A stretch of 45,804 nucleotides of DNA from assembly GCA_019745415.1 (NCBI GenBank), contig JAIETF010000010.1, forward strand, positions 1-45,804, given 5' to 3'. The notes beneath the pieces were generated by a model, which made no database searches, was not told where the DNA came from, and worked only from the letters and a program-made list of their open reading frames with translations. Every line of letters begins with the position of its first letter. Positions within the stretch are counted from its first letter, which is position 1. Positions 1 through 7,444 of this stretch are shown here, piece by piece. The stretch comes from Candidatus Obscuribacterales bacterium. Its GTDB lineage: Bacteria > Cyanobacteriota > Vampirovibrionia > Obscuribacterales > Obscuribacteraceae. The position numbers and the translations under genes are program-made.

Positions 1-195
1 TAATTTTTGCGCAAGGGCTATTATTACTGTGGCAAAAACGAAGTAAATTGTTCCCGCTTTGCTTGCCAAGCTATTAAAAAACTTGGTTTAGCAGCACGAT
101 TTCGGCGCTCGTCAGCTTAACATATCCTCATTGATTAATCAGTTCACCTCCTGAGAACCATCGGTAAAGTTAGCCTCAATTCAAGAGAAAATTAG

Positions 196-1662
196 ATGTC
201 TACAACTCAAAAGCCTTCCACCAATTCAGAAAAGAACCTCAAACCAAGCGCCAGTCATAGTCTCACCTTAAGAGCAAAAATAACGAATCTGCCGGGCATG
301 CTCGGCAAGCTAACCTCCAGAATCGGCGAGGTCGGTGGAGATATCGGAGCTATAGACATCCACGGCTTCGAGAAAGACGCAATAGTGAGAGATATAACCA
401 TCAAGGTGAGAGATACAGAACACGGCGAGAAGCTTGTTCAAGAAATTAAGAAACTCGAAGGCATTGAAGTCGTAAACGTTTCTGACCGAACTTTCCTCAT
501 GCATATCGGCGGAAAAATTAGAGTTACAAACAAAGTCCCGCTGGCGACCAGAGATGATCTATCTATGGCCTATACTCCCGGAGTGGCAAGAGTCTGCATG
601 GCCATCCATAACGAGCCGGAAAACGCCTACAAATTGACGATTAAGCGCAATACAGTAGCCGTGGTTTCGGACGGCAGCGCCGTTCTGGGTTTGGGCAATA
701 TAGGTCCGGAAGCGGCCATGCCTGTAATGGAAGGCAAAGCCATGCTCTTCAAAGAGTTCGGAAAAGTTGACGCCTTTCCCATTTGTCTGGCCACACAGGA
801 CACCGAGGAAATCATCAAGACCTGCAAAGCCATTGCCCCCACTTTTGGTGGCATCAATTTGGAAGATATTTCCGCCCCTCGCTGCTTCGAGATTGAAGAG
901 AGACTGAAGAACGAACTTGATATTCCAGTTTTCCATGACGACCAACATGGCACAGCAGTTGTGGTCCTGGCTGCCTTGATCAACTCTCTAAAGATAGTCA
1001 AAAAAGAAATCGGTGCTCTCAAAGTAATCGTCTCTGGAGTCGGCGCTGCCGGTGTAGCATGTTCTAAGATTCTCATGAATGCAGGGGTCAAAAACATTAT
1101 CGGCTTCGATCGTATGGGCGCCATCTACAAAGGCAGAGGCGAGCACATGAACTATATGAAGGACTGGTTTGCCGAGAATACAAATCCTACAGGCTTCAAA
1201 GGTTCTATTGAAGATGCCTTGGACGGCGCAGATCTATTTCTTGGGCTTTCCGGGCCTGGCACGATCAAGGCAGAGTCTCTCAAGAAAATGGCTAAAGACC
1301 CGATTGTCTTTGCTATGGCTAATCCGGTACCCGAAGTCATGCCGGAAGAGGCAGCACCTTTTGTGAGAATCATGGCTACTGGAAGGTCCGACTATCCAAA
1401 CCAAATCAACAATGTTCTATGCTTTCCCGGCATATTCAGAGGCGCTCTCGACTGCCATGCCCGCGATATAAACGAAGAGATGAAACTAGCCGCGGCTTAC
1501 GCCATTGCCGCATCTGTTCAAGATCACGAGCTGAATGAAGACTACATTATTCCTGGCGTTTTCAACGGACAAGTGGCTTCTCGTGTGGCGGAAGCTGTCA
1601 CACAGGCCGCCCAGAAAACCGGCGTAGCAAGACGCTATAAAACCGACGATTATCTGGAATAG
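196..1662 (+). CDS. ACT-domain NAD(P)-dependent malic enzyme
   Basis: Oxidative decarboxylation of malate to pyruvate in the cytosol, feeding pyruvate or NAD(P)H pools. The 488-residue protein has an N-terminal ACT domain at about residues 22-100 (core NLPGMLGKLTSRIGEVGGDI) followed by a short-type bacterial malic enzyme. Visible motifs are AYTPGVARV at about 126-134, the conserved FHDDQHGTA segment and a dinucleotide-binding GVGAAGVACSK loop. ACT domains usually bind amino acids, so allosteric control is likely, but the ligand cannot be read from sequence. The ATG start is the only good one; the ribosome binding site (aagagaaaa) is weak. The gene stands alone: upstream is about 195 nt without a convincing gene and downstream is a perfect hairpin. 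The coenzyme (NAD or NADP) is not decided here. Family assignment is very secure. Confidence 0.95.
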   Translation: MSTTQKPSTNSEKNLKPSASHSLTLRAKITNLPGMLGKLTSRIGEVGGDIGAIDIHGFEKDAIVRDITIKVRDTEHGEKLVQEIKKLEGIEVVNVSDRTFLMHIGGKIRVTNKVPLATRDDLSMAYTPGVARVCMAIHNEPENAYKLTIKRNTVAVVSDGSAVLGLGNIGPEAAMPVMEGKAMLFKEFGKVDAFPICLATQDTEEIIKTCKAIAPTFGGINLEDISAPRCFEIEERLKNELDIPVFHDDQHGTAVVVLAALINSLKIVKKEIGALKVIVSGVGAAGVACSKILMNAGVKNIIGFDRMGAIYKGRGEHMNYMKDWFAENTNPTGFKGSIEDALDGADLFLGLSGPGTIKAESLKKMAKDPIVFAMANPVPEVMPEEAAPFVRIMATGRSDYPNQINNVLCFPGIFRGALDCHARDINEEMKLAAAYAIAASVQDHELNEDYIIPGVFNGQVASRVAEAVTQAAQKTGVARRYKTDDYLE

Positions 1663-1681
1663 ACCTAAAAACGATCTCTGT

Positions 1682-1730
1682 ACCAGAGCTAGGTAAATCC
1701 AGCTTCTATCTGGATTTACCTAGCTCTGGT
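1682..1730. repeat. perfect 21-bp inverted repeat (long hairpin)
   Basis: Arms at 1682-1702 and 1710-1730 are exact reverse complements around a 7-nt loop. It starts 20 nt after the malic enzyme stop. No T-run follows on either strand, so it is not a standard intrinsic terminator. It could be a transcript-end stabiliser, a small dispersed palindromic repeat, or a Rho-assisted terminator. Confidence 0.85.
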
Positions 1731-1799
1731 CTGAATGATGTTTATAATGACCGCCAACTTGGCATGTATTAAATGCCATAGCTTTGCGGAGAAATACCC

Positions 1800-2093
1800 A
1801 TGTCAGTCGATAAAATGCGGAAACAACGCGAAGAGGAAGCTCAAAGACGAGCCGATCGCGAGAGAGAAGAGCGTCGCCAGAAAGAGGAACGCGAACGCAG
1901 AAGGCAAATGGAAGAACTAGAAAGACGCCGTTACGATGAAATGGTGCGAGATAAACAGAGAGAAAAAACCCAAGAAGAAACCTTAATAGCCGAGCGGAAG
2001 CAAGATGAGATGATGAAGCAGTTGGAGCTCGAAAAAGAAGCCCGAGAGCGTGCCCAGCTAAACCAAAACAAGCCTGGGCAAGGACAAACTTAA
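1800..2093 (+). CDS. small Arg/Glu-rich coiled-coil protein, function unknown
   Basis: A 97-residue protein made almost entirely of R, E, K and Q, with long alternating charged runs (for example EERRQKEERERRRQMEELE) from residue 5 to about 88, which predicts one continuous charged helix or coiled coil. There is no signal peptide or membrane segment and no recognised domain. ATG at 1800 is preceded by a ggag ribosome binding site with 9-nt spacing, and a strong terminator follows the stop directly, both supporting a real single gene. Low-complexity charged helices match many unrelated proteins, so similarity searches will mislead. Function is not inferred. Confidence 0.6.
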   Translation: MSVDKMRKQREEEAQRRADREREERRQKEERERRRQMEELERRRYDEMVRDKQREKTQEETLIAERKQDEMMKQLELEKEARERAQLNQNKPGQGQT

Positions 2094-2129
2094 AAGAAAG
2101 AGCCCGGAGAAATTCGGGCTCTTTCTTTT
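2092..2129. terminator. bidirectional intrinsic terminator
   Basis: A 15-bp stem (2092-2106 with 2115-2129) has a GC core (agcccg/cgggct) and an 8-nt loop. The A-rich left arm and T-rich right arm give a T-tract on both strands, so it can end the charged-helix gene on the plus strand and hemQ on the minus strand. Confidence 0.9.
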
Positions 2130-2154
2130 GCTGTCTCAAACTTTCGACTTTGCT

Positions 2155-3009
2155 TTATACAGGCTGTAGGGTATTTAGCTTCGGTACTGAGGTTCCCTCA
2201 AAGAAAGCCTTCAATTCATCAAGAGAGAACTGTAGACCGGAGTAAAAATCGCCAAAATCTCCATACTTTGCGCTTGCTTCATCAAAGCGCATCTCGTAAA
2301 CAAGTTTCTTGAAGATCAGCGGGTCGTCTGCATAAAGATCAACCCCCCACTCGTAGCGGTCATAACCGATAGAGCCGGAGATAACTTGAGTGACAAGACC
2401 ACTATAGGTTCGCCCTATCTTTCCGTGCTCAAGCATCATTTTGCCGCGTTCTTCATAGGGCAGCATGTACCAGTTCACGTTCTCACCTCTCTTCTTATCC
2501 ATTGGATAGAAGCAGACATAGCGTCTTTGCGGAATGCGCGCCCAGAGCCTACCACCATAATGAGGATGCTTTTCTTGCTCGGCAAGCAATTCATCGAAAG
2601 CAGCATTCCATTCAGGACTGCCGGCTTTCAGCCCTCTTTCTTTTAAGGTTGAATGAATTTTGCCTGTGGCTTCGTAAAGACCCAATTCTAGAATAGAAAC
2701 ATATGACAAAGCAGGGGTAAGAAACTCGCAGATACCAAGCTTATCAAAGATCATTTGTGCATACGCTAGACCGTCAAAATCCTTGGAATAGTGAGTGAGC
2801 ATCAAATCGGCTTTGTGACCGACCATCTGAGCCAAACCCAAATCAGTTTCTTTACCTTGCTGAAACTGAGCCAAAGCAGATCGAGCTTCATTAACAAGCT
2901 CGGTACGCTCCTGCTCGCTAAGACGATCCCAAGAATATCTATCGAGCTCAAACATGCGGTGAAGAATCCACCAGCCTTCAAGAGATTCAGGTACATTAGG
3001 GTGACGCAT
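2155..3009 (-). CDS. chdC: coproheme decarboxylase (HemQ/ChdC, chlorite dismutase family)
   Basis: Converts iron-coproporphyrin III (coproheme) to haem b, the last step of the coproporphyrin-dependent haem pathway, using peroxide. The 284-residue protein has the family C-terminal half: a Tyr at 168 in FYPMDKKR matches the catalytic Tyr145 and His195 in LEHGKIGR matches the proximal haem ligand His172 of characterised Gram-positive enzymes, with identical 27-residue spacing. It is about 30 residues longer than the usual 250. ATG at 3009 has a good agagga ribosome binding site 8 nt upstream. It faces the plus-strand gene across a shared terminator. No other haem genes are in the window. The intact Tyr and His argue against a chlorite-degrading role. 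Confidence 0.92.
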   Translation of the reverse strand: MRHPNVPESLEGWWILHRMFELDRYSWDRLSEQERTELVNEARSALAQFQQGKETDLGLAQMVGHKADLMLTHYSKDFDGLAYAQMIFDKLGICEFLTPALSYVSILELGLYEATGKIHSTLKERGLKAGSPEWNAAFDELLAEQEKHPHYGGRLWARIPQRRYVCFYPMDKKRGENVNWYMLPYEERGKMMLEHGKIGRTYSGLVTQVISGSIGYDRYEWGVDLYADDPLIFKKLVYEMRFDEASAKYGDFGDFYSGLQFSLDELKAFFEGTSVPKLNTLQPV

Positions 3010-3117
3010 TACACAATCCTCTAAGCTATGAGCTACGCAGCTATGCTACCGCAGAAGCTGCCGCACCGAAGCAGATTAAAAGAAGTCTTTGCAATTTAGT
3101 ATCGAACCTAAATATAT

Positions 3118-3750
3118 CTAGAGTCCGCTTGCCAGTTCTCTCATTTTGTTGAGATTAGCGAGGCGGGAAGCCATCTCAGAACTCTGACTCATGGCGTCCT
3201 TGAGTTCTCTAGCAGCCTTAGCTCTTTCCAGAACACCCAAAGCTCCATTAAACAGCTGCATCTCAAGCTGCGTAATGCGATATTGCAAACTAGAATAGGC
3301 AGCAAGAAGGTTTCTGTTCTCATGCTCAATCTGCCTTAGATCATATCCAACATCGTTGGGGTTGGGCGGCGTATGAACACCGTGATTGGCGCCCGAGTAG
3401 TCCATCTCTGGACCACCGATGTACTCATCAGCACCCCAAGCCGAAGGCATGAGAGAACCATGCCCGGTGGTTAGCCCTGCGTCGCGAGTGCCGACAATGC
3501 CGGTATTGATGCGATGATCCCTTGTGAAATTATAGTAAGGCGGCGGTCCATTGAAGCTTTCGTCACCATAGATTGATTCAGCCATCCCTCCAGCCTGCTG
3601 AACAAAGCTGTCCATACGCACAGGCGGAAGGTTGCGCCGTTGATTTTGTGCGTAAGCAGACGAACATGATAACGATGACAAAGAAAAGAGCGAAAAGAGA
3701 ATAAGCGCGACATTAGATGTCGCCACCGAAATGGCACATAAGCAATGCAT
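3118..3750 (-). CDS. secreted protein with C-terminal coiled coil, function unknown
   Basis: A 210-residue protein. Residues 1-34 look like a Sec signal peptide: hydrophobic stretch VALILFSLFSLSSLSCSSAYAQ with a likely cleavage after AYA. The middle (35-130) is Gly/Pro/Asn-rich and probably disordered. Residues about 135-205 are heptad-like helix (IEHENRNLLAAYSSLQYRI and onward). ATG at 3750 has a tgaggtg ribosome binding site. That site can pair in a 5-bp hairpin (3757-3770), so translation may be structure-sensitive, which is weak inference. The Cys at about 29 sits within the signal region, so a lipoprotein is possible but the lipobox is poor. No family is recognised. Confidence 0.65.
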   Translation of the reverse strand: MHCLCAISVATSNVALILFSLFSLSSLSCSSAYAQNQRRNLPPVRMDSFVQQAGGMAESIYGDESFNGPPPYYNFTRDHRINTGIVGTRDAGLTTGHGSLMPSAWGADEYIGGPEMDYSGANHGVHTPPNPNDVGYDLRQIEHENRNLLAAYSSLQYRITQLEMQLFNGALGVLERAKAARELKDAMSQSSEMASRLANLNKMRELASGL

Positions 3751-3926
3751 AGAAACACCTCACAAGAGGTTTGGATGGCGATTTGGGGCAAAGGACGATG
3801 GGCGAGTTTTTTTAGTAACAACAGGCGGGGCGCAGGATAAGTGGTAGAGCTCTTCTGGATACCAAGAAATCAGGGTGAGAATTTTACATAGCAAATCGCC
3901 TCTTGTCAAGAGCGCCCTGTCCGCAC

Positions 3927-4802
3927 TTACCGTTCAAGTTCCTTATGCAAAAGTTTCAATCCCTTCTTAAAACCTACAATTTCCAATTGGGGAAGTTTAG
4001 CCTGAAGTTTATCCATGACAAGACCGCCTTCCAAGGGTCTGGATGCCATTTGACCTAAATCACTGGTTTTCACAGGCACGACGAGATCTTCATTGAGACC
4101 GAATATATAGGCAGCCTCACGAGCAAACTGATAGCGACTGACTCGATCTAGACCGGCAACGTTGAAGACGCCAGAGGCGCATTCGGCTAGCAATGCGGCA
4201 GCTTCAGCAAGATTGCGAGAATAAGTCGGGTTTCCCACCTGGTCACTAGGAACCTTGATTGTTCTGCCGTCAAGCAAAGACTTGACCAACCTGATCACAA
4301 AGTTCTTGCCTTGCCATTCTTGTCCATAAACCACAGTGGTCCTAAGTACCAGAGAATCTGCCGCATCGAGCACTACTTTCTCGGCCATGACTTTGTGTTG
4401 GCCATAGACAGAAATGGGCGAGACAGGCGAATCTTCGAGGTAAGGTCCCTTCAATCCGTCAAAGACATAATCACTAGAGAAATAGATCAATTTACTGCCA
4501 ACTTGCTGGCAAGCAGAAAAGACATTGTTGACACCCAAAACATTGACTCTATGAGACAACTCTGGGTCTTCTTCGCAACCTTCAACATTAGTAAAGGAAG
4601 AGCTTAGATAAACATGACGAGGACAAAGCTCTTCGAGTACTGAGAAAACTTTTTTCTTATCGGTTATATCTAAATGGCGCAGAGGAAAGTGGGGTGGATT
4701 GTGCGTGGAATAAGTTCCGATGGCATCTACGCCACGCCCTCGCAAAAAGTCAACTAAAGCCCCGCCTACTTGCCCGGAAGCACCAATAACAAGGTCTCTC
4801 AT
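3927..4802 (-). CDS. RmlD-like NAD(P)-dependent sugar 4-keto reductase
   Basis: Extended SDR of the dTDP-4-dehydrorhamnose reductase type, expected to reduce a 4-keto nucleotide sugar. Seen: an N-terminal Rossmann motif (GASGQVGG), FSSDYVFDG, and the catalytic YGQHK (YxxxK). The chosen ATG at 4802 forms an ATGA overlap with the upstream cupin gene (stop at 4799), giving 291 residues, usual for the family. The longer open frame needs a TTG at 4820. It is last in a three-gene minus-strand operon with the cupin and the RfbF-type cytidylyltransferase, so the substrate is more likely CDP-linked than dTDP-linked. A role like AscF in CDP-ascarylose synthesis is possible but not shown. Confidence 0.85.
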   Translation of the reverse strand: MRDLVIGASGQVGGALVDFLRGRGVDAIGTYSTHNPPHFPLRHLDITDKKKVFSVLEELCPRHVYLSSSFTNVEGCEEDPELSHRVNVLGVNNVFSACQQVGSKLIYFSSDYVFDGLKGPYLEDSPVSPISVYGQHKVMAEKVVLDAADSLVLRTTVVYGQEWQGKNFVIRLVKSLLDGRTIKVPSDQVGNPTYSRNLAEAAALLAECASGVFNVAGLDRVSRYQFAREAAYIFGLNEDLVVPVKTSDLGQMASRPLEGGLVMDKLQAKLPQLEIVGFKKGLKLLHKELER

Positions 4803-5251
4803 CTGTGTATCAGAGACCAATCATAAGGAATATGATTATCAAAGGGATCCATACGCGAAATTTCGTCCGCGCTATGGGGATGACTGGCCAGGTTAGCCAC
4901 CAGAGATGGTGCAACCCCACAACCCTTGAAGCCATTCCAAACACCTGGCGGCACCTGCACCAGTTTGTAATCGCTATCACCCATGAAAATTTCCTGCAAA
5001 AGTCCTCTCGTGCTCGATTCAGGTCTATCGTCATAAAGAACCAACTTGATCATACCGCTTACAACCGCATAATTTAGGGTCATCTCGCTATGCAAGTGCC
5101 AACCCTTGATCACACCAGGATAGACCTGCGAAAAATAAATCTCTCCAAAACCGATAAAGAGAGGATCGTCGACCCTCATCATATGCATAATCTTGCCGCG
5201 CTCATCAGCGATTTGACTAAGCTTTTTAATTACAACGCCATCTATACTCAT
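4799..5251 (-). CDS. RmlC-like cupin, probable nucleotide-sugar epimerase
   Basis: A 150-residue single-cupin protein resembling the dTDP-4-dehydrorhamnose 3,5-epimerase family. The His-containing strand is GWHLHSEMT and the C-terminal end is NHIPYDW. The active site differs from classic RmlC: the position of the catalytic Lys is Asn (LNYAVVSG), and the PPGVWNGF segment has Asn where many members have His. It may therefore be a variant epimerase (AscE-like C5 epimerase of CDP-sugars) or a member with another role. ATG at 5251 lies 5 nt after the upstream stop; the longer frame starts with TTG at 5272 and overlaps more. It is coupled to the downstream reductase by ATGA. Confidence 0.75.
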   Translation of the reverse strand: MSIDGVVIKKLSQIADERGKIMHMMRVDDPLFIGFGEIYFSQVYPGVIKGWHLHSEMTLNYAVVSGMIKLVLYDDRPESSTRGLLQEIFMGDSDYKLVQVPPGVWNGFKGCGVAPSLVANLASHPHSADEISRMDPFDNHIPYDWSLIHR

Positions 5252-5256
5252 CTGAA

Positions 5257-6036
5257 CTACCACAACTTCCAAGGGGCTTCATCTTCACGCCATAGCTTTT
5301 GCAATGTCTCGACGTCTCTGACTGTATCCATACATTGCCAGAAACCATAATGCAAGTAAGAACTCAATTCTCCTTCCTGCGCGAGGCGCTGCAGAGGCTC
5401 TCTCTCAAAAATTGAACTATCATCTGCAATGTAATCACGCACCGATGGTTCCAGAACAAAGAAACCGCCGTTGATCCATCCCGAATCTGTCTGAGGTTTC
5501 TCTTCAAATTTTGAAACAGTGCGCGGTGCGCCCTCTTCAAAATAGATCTCACCAAAACGAGCTGGGGGTCTCACAGCCGTTACGGTGGCCTTCTTGCCCT
5601 GCTTCCTATGCAGGTCGATCACACCGCTTACATCAACATCAGCTACTCCGTCACCATAAGTAACAAGAAACGGTTCATCGCCAATATACTCGGAGGCTCT
5701 TTTTATTCTGCCACCAGTCATGGTGTTCTGTCCTGTATCGATGAGATGCACAGTCCAATCTTCTATATCACCGCCGCCAGAGACCTTTATCTCACCAGAG
5801 CGCAGTTTGACCACAAGATCGCTGTCGCGGTGTCTATAGTTTAGGAAATACTCCTTGATCACCCCGCCTTTATAGCCGAGTGCAACAACAAACTCTCTAA
5901 AACCGAAATGAGCGTAAATCTTCATAATATGCCATAAAACCGGTCTGCCACCGACTTCCACCATAGGCTTTGGCTTGACGTGGGTTTCTTCTTGCAGCCT
6001 TGTGCCAAGCCCACCGGCTAAAATCACTACTTTCAT
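5257..6036 (-). CDS. rfbF: glucose-1-phosphate cytidylyltransferase (RfbF type)
   Basis: Makes CDP-glucose from CTP and glucose 1-phosphate, the entry to CDP-3,6-dideoxyhexoses. The 259-residue protein has the nucleotidyltransferase signature LAGGLGTRLQEET with PKPM at about residues 22-25, VTYGDGVADVD for metal binding and the RfbF-typical tail FWQCMDTVRDVETL. Length fits the family (about 257). ATG at 6036 has no clear ribosome binding site. It leads the minus-strand operon and is divergent from the RfbH gene, with 76 nt between them. The CTP-specific RfbF subfamily is favoured over RmlA/GalU by overall pattern and by the RfbH neighbour. Confidence 0.9.
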   Translation of the reverse strand: MKVVILAGGLGTRLQEETHVKPKPMVEVGGRPVLWHIMKIYAHFGFREFVVALGYKGGVIKEYFLNYRHRDSDLVVKLRSGEIKVSGGGDIEDWTVHLIDTGQNTMTGGRIKRASEYIGDEPFLVTYGDGVADVDVSGVIDLHRKQGKKATVTAVRPPARFGEIYFEEGAPRTVSKFEEKPQTDSGWINGGFFVLEPSVRDYIADDSSIFEREPLQRLAQEGELSSYLHYGFWQCMDTVRDVETLQKLWREDEAPWKLW

Positions 6037-6080
6037 TTTTTGGTTTATGAACTCACTTAGTTTTGAGAGCCGACTGAAGT

Positions 6081-6086
6081 TATAAT
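6081..6086 (+). promoter_or_regulatory. possible -10 box for rfbH
   Basis: A perfect TATAAT 27 nt upstream of the rfbH start, in the 76-nt divergent rfbF/rfbH gap. No good -35 lies at 16-18 nt (ttgaga at 6063 is only 12 nt away). A strong aagggga ribosome binding site follows at 6100-6106. Confidence 0.4.
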
Positions 6087-6112
6087 TATAGCCCCATAGA
6101 AAGGGGATCTCG

Positions 6113-7444
6113 ATGTCGGATAGCCTAGATGAAGCAGAGAAACTGCGTCTCGAAATTCTTGAATTGACCGCTCGCTACCAGAAACTGAAATGGCCGAACA
6201 AAGAATTCAGCGAAGGGCAATTCATTCCATACGCAGGTCGGATATTTGACGAGAAAGAACTTGTCAACCTAGTTGATGCATCACTTGATTTCTGGCTAAC
6301 TACAGGGAGATTTGCCCGCAACTTTGAGCAGGCTTTTGCTCGCCACCTGGAAAGGCGCTATGCCCTTCTTTGCAATTCCGGCTCATCTGCCAATCTACTG
6401 GCCGTAACTGCACTAACATCATATAGATTAAAAGAGCGAAGACTCCTGCCTGGAGACGAAGTAATTACTGTAGCTGCAGGTTTTCCAACAACAGTTGCGC
6501 CGATCGTTCAAAACAATTTGGTTCCAGTCTTTCTTGATGTAAATCTCAATACTCTCAATGTCAGAACCGAGCAGCTTGAAGAAGCATTTAGTTCTAAGAC
6601 CAAGGCAATTATCTTGGCACACACGCTCGGCAACCCTTTTGATCTTGATGCCGTCATGAACTTTGCCCAAAAGCATAACCTATTCGTGATTGAAGACAAC
6701 TGTGATGCGCTAGGCAGCCTTTACAAGGGAAAACTAACAGGCACTAGAGGGGATTTAGCAACCAGTAGCTTCTATCCAGCTCACCATATAACAATGGGTG
6801 AGGGTGGTTGTGTTGTAACCTCCGATCCGCAGCTCAAGATAATCGTAGAATCTTTTCGTGACTGGGGACGCGACTGCTATTGCGATCCGGGGAAAGACAA
6901 TACTTGCGGTAAGCGTTTTGGCTGGCAACTAGGTTCATTGCCCGAAGGCTATGACCACAAGTACATCTATAGCCACCTCGGTTACAATCTAAAACTGACT
7001 GACATGCAAGCCGCAGTAGGACTGGCCCAGTTAGACAAACTAGAAAGTTTCGGTTCCAGCAGGCGCAGGAACTTTGCCAGCCTAAAAGAAGGTCTGAAGA
7101 AAATCAAAAACTTTGAGGAGTTTATGGTACTTCCAGAAGCCACCACTGATAGTGATCCTTCTTGGTTTGGCTTTCCTCTGACAGTTAAAGAGACAGCACC
7201 TTTTTCAAGAAGAAGCTTGATTGAACATCTTGAGAGCAAGCAGATTGCCACAAGACATATATTCGGTGGCAACTTACTGAGGCAACCTGCCTTTATTGAT
7301 GTGCCAAAACGAACAGTTGCCGACCTGAGTAATACCGATCAAATCATGAAAGGCTCTTTTGTTGTGGGCGTCTACCCCGGCATAACGCCGCAATCTATAG
7401 ACTATATGCTCAATACTTTTGCGGCATTTTTCAAGCAACTTTAG
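6113..7444 (+). CDS. rfbH: CDP-4-keto-6-deoxyglucose 3-dehydrase (RfbH/DdhC/E1)
   Basis: A PMP-dependent, [2Fe-2S] enzyme that removes the C3 hydroxyl of CDP-4-keto-6-deoxyglucose. The 443-residue aminotransferase-fold protein shows the E1 hallmarks. The usual PLP lysine is replaced by His224 in [12 protein letters not shown]. The cluster ligands keep the characteristic C-57x-C-1x-C-7x-C spacing: Cys197, Cys255, Cys257 and Cys265. ATG at 6113 has a good aagggga ribosome binding site. Its 3' end overlaps the convergent TPR gene by 14 nt. The E3 reductase it would need and the CDP-glucose 4,6-dehydratase (rfbG) are not in this window, so they must be elsewhere or replaced. Confidence 0.94.
   Translation: MSDSLDEAEKLRLEILELTARYQKLKWPNKEFSEGQFIPYAGRIFDEKELVNLVDASLDFWLTTGRFARNFEQAFARHLERRYALLCNSGSSANLLAVTALTSYRLKERRLLPGDEVITVAAGFPTTVAPIVQNNLVPVFLDVNLNTLNVRTEQLEEAFSSKTKAIILAHTLGNPFDLDAVMNFAQKHNLFVIEDNCDALGSLYKGKLTGTRGDLATSSFYPAHHITMGEGGCVVTSDPQLKIIVESFRDWGRDCYCDPGKDNTCGKRFGWQLGSLPEGYDHKYIYSHLGYNLKLTDMQAAVGLAQLDKLESFGSSRRRNFASLKEGLKKIKNFEEFMVLPEATTDSDPSWFGFPLTVKETAPFSRRSLIEHLESKQIATRHIFGGNLLRQPAFIDVPKRTVADLSNTDQIMKGSFVVGVYPGITPQSIDYMLNTFAAFFKQL

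Noticed and set aside
1..120. 38-codon open stretch on the plus strand at the window start (with a TTG at 7), Cys- and Arg-rich
   Set aside because: A stop codon occupies 1-3 in the same frame, there is no ribosome binding site or visible domain, and it is too short to trust.
1735..1920. Plus-strand frame MMFIMTANLACIKCHSF... overlapping the charged-helix gene
   Set aside because: It overlaps the gene at 1800 in another frame; the latter has the ribosome binding site and terminator.
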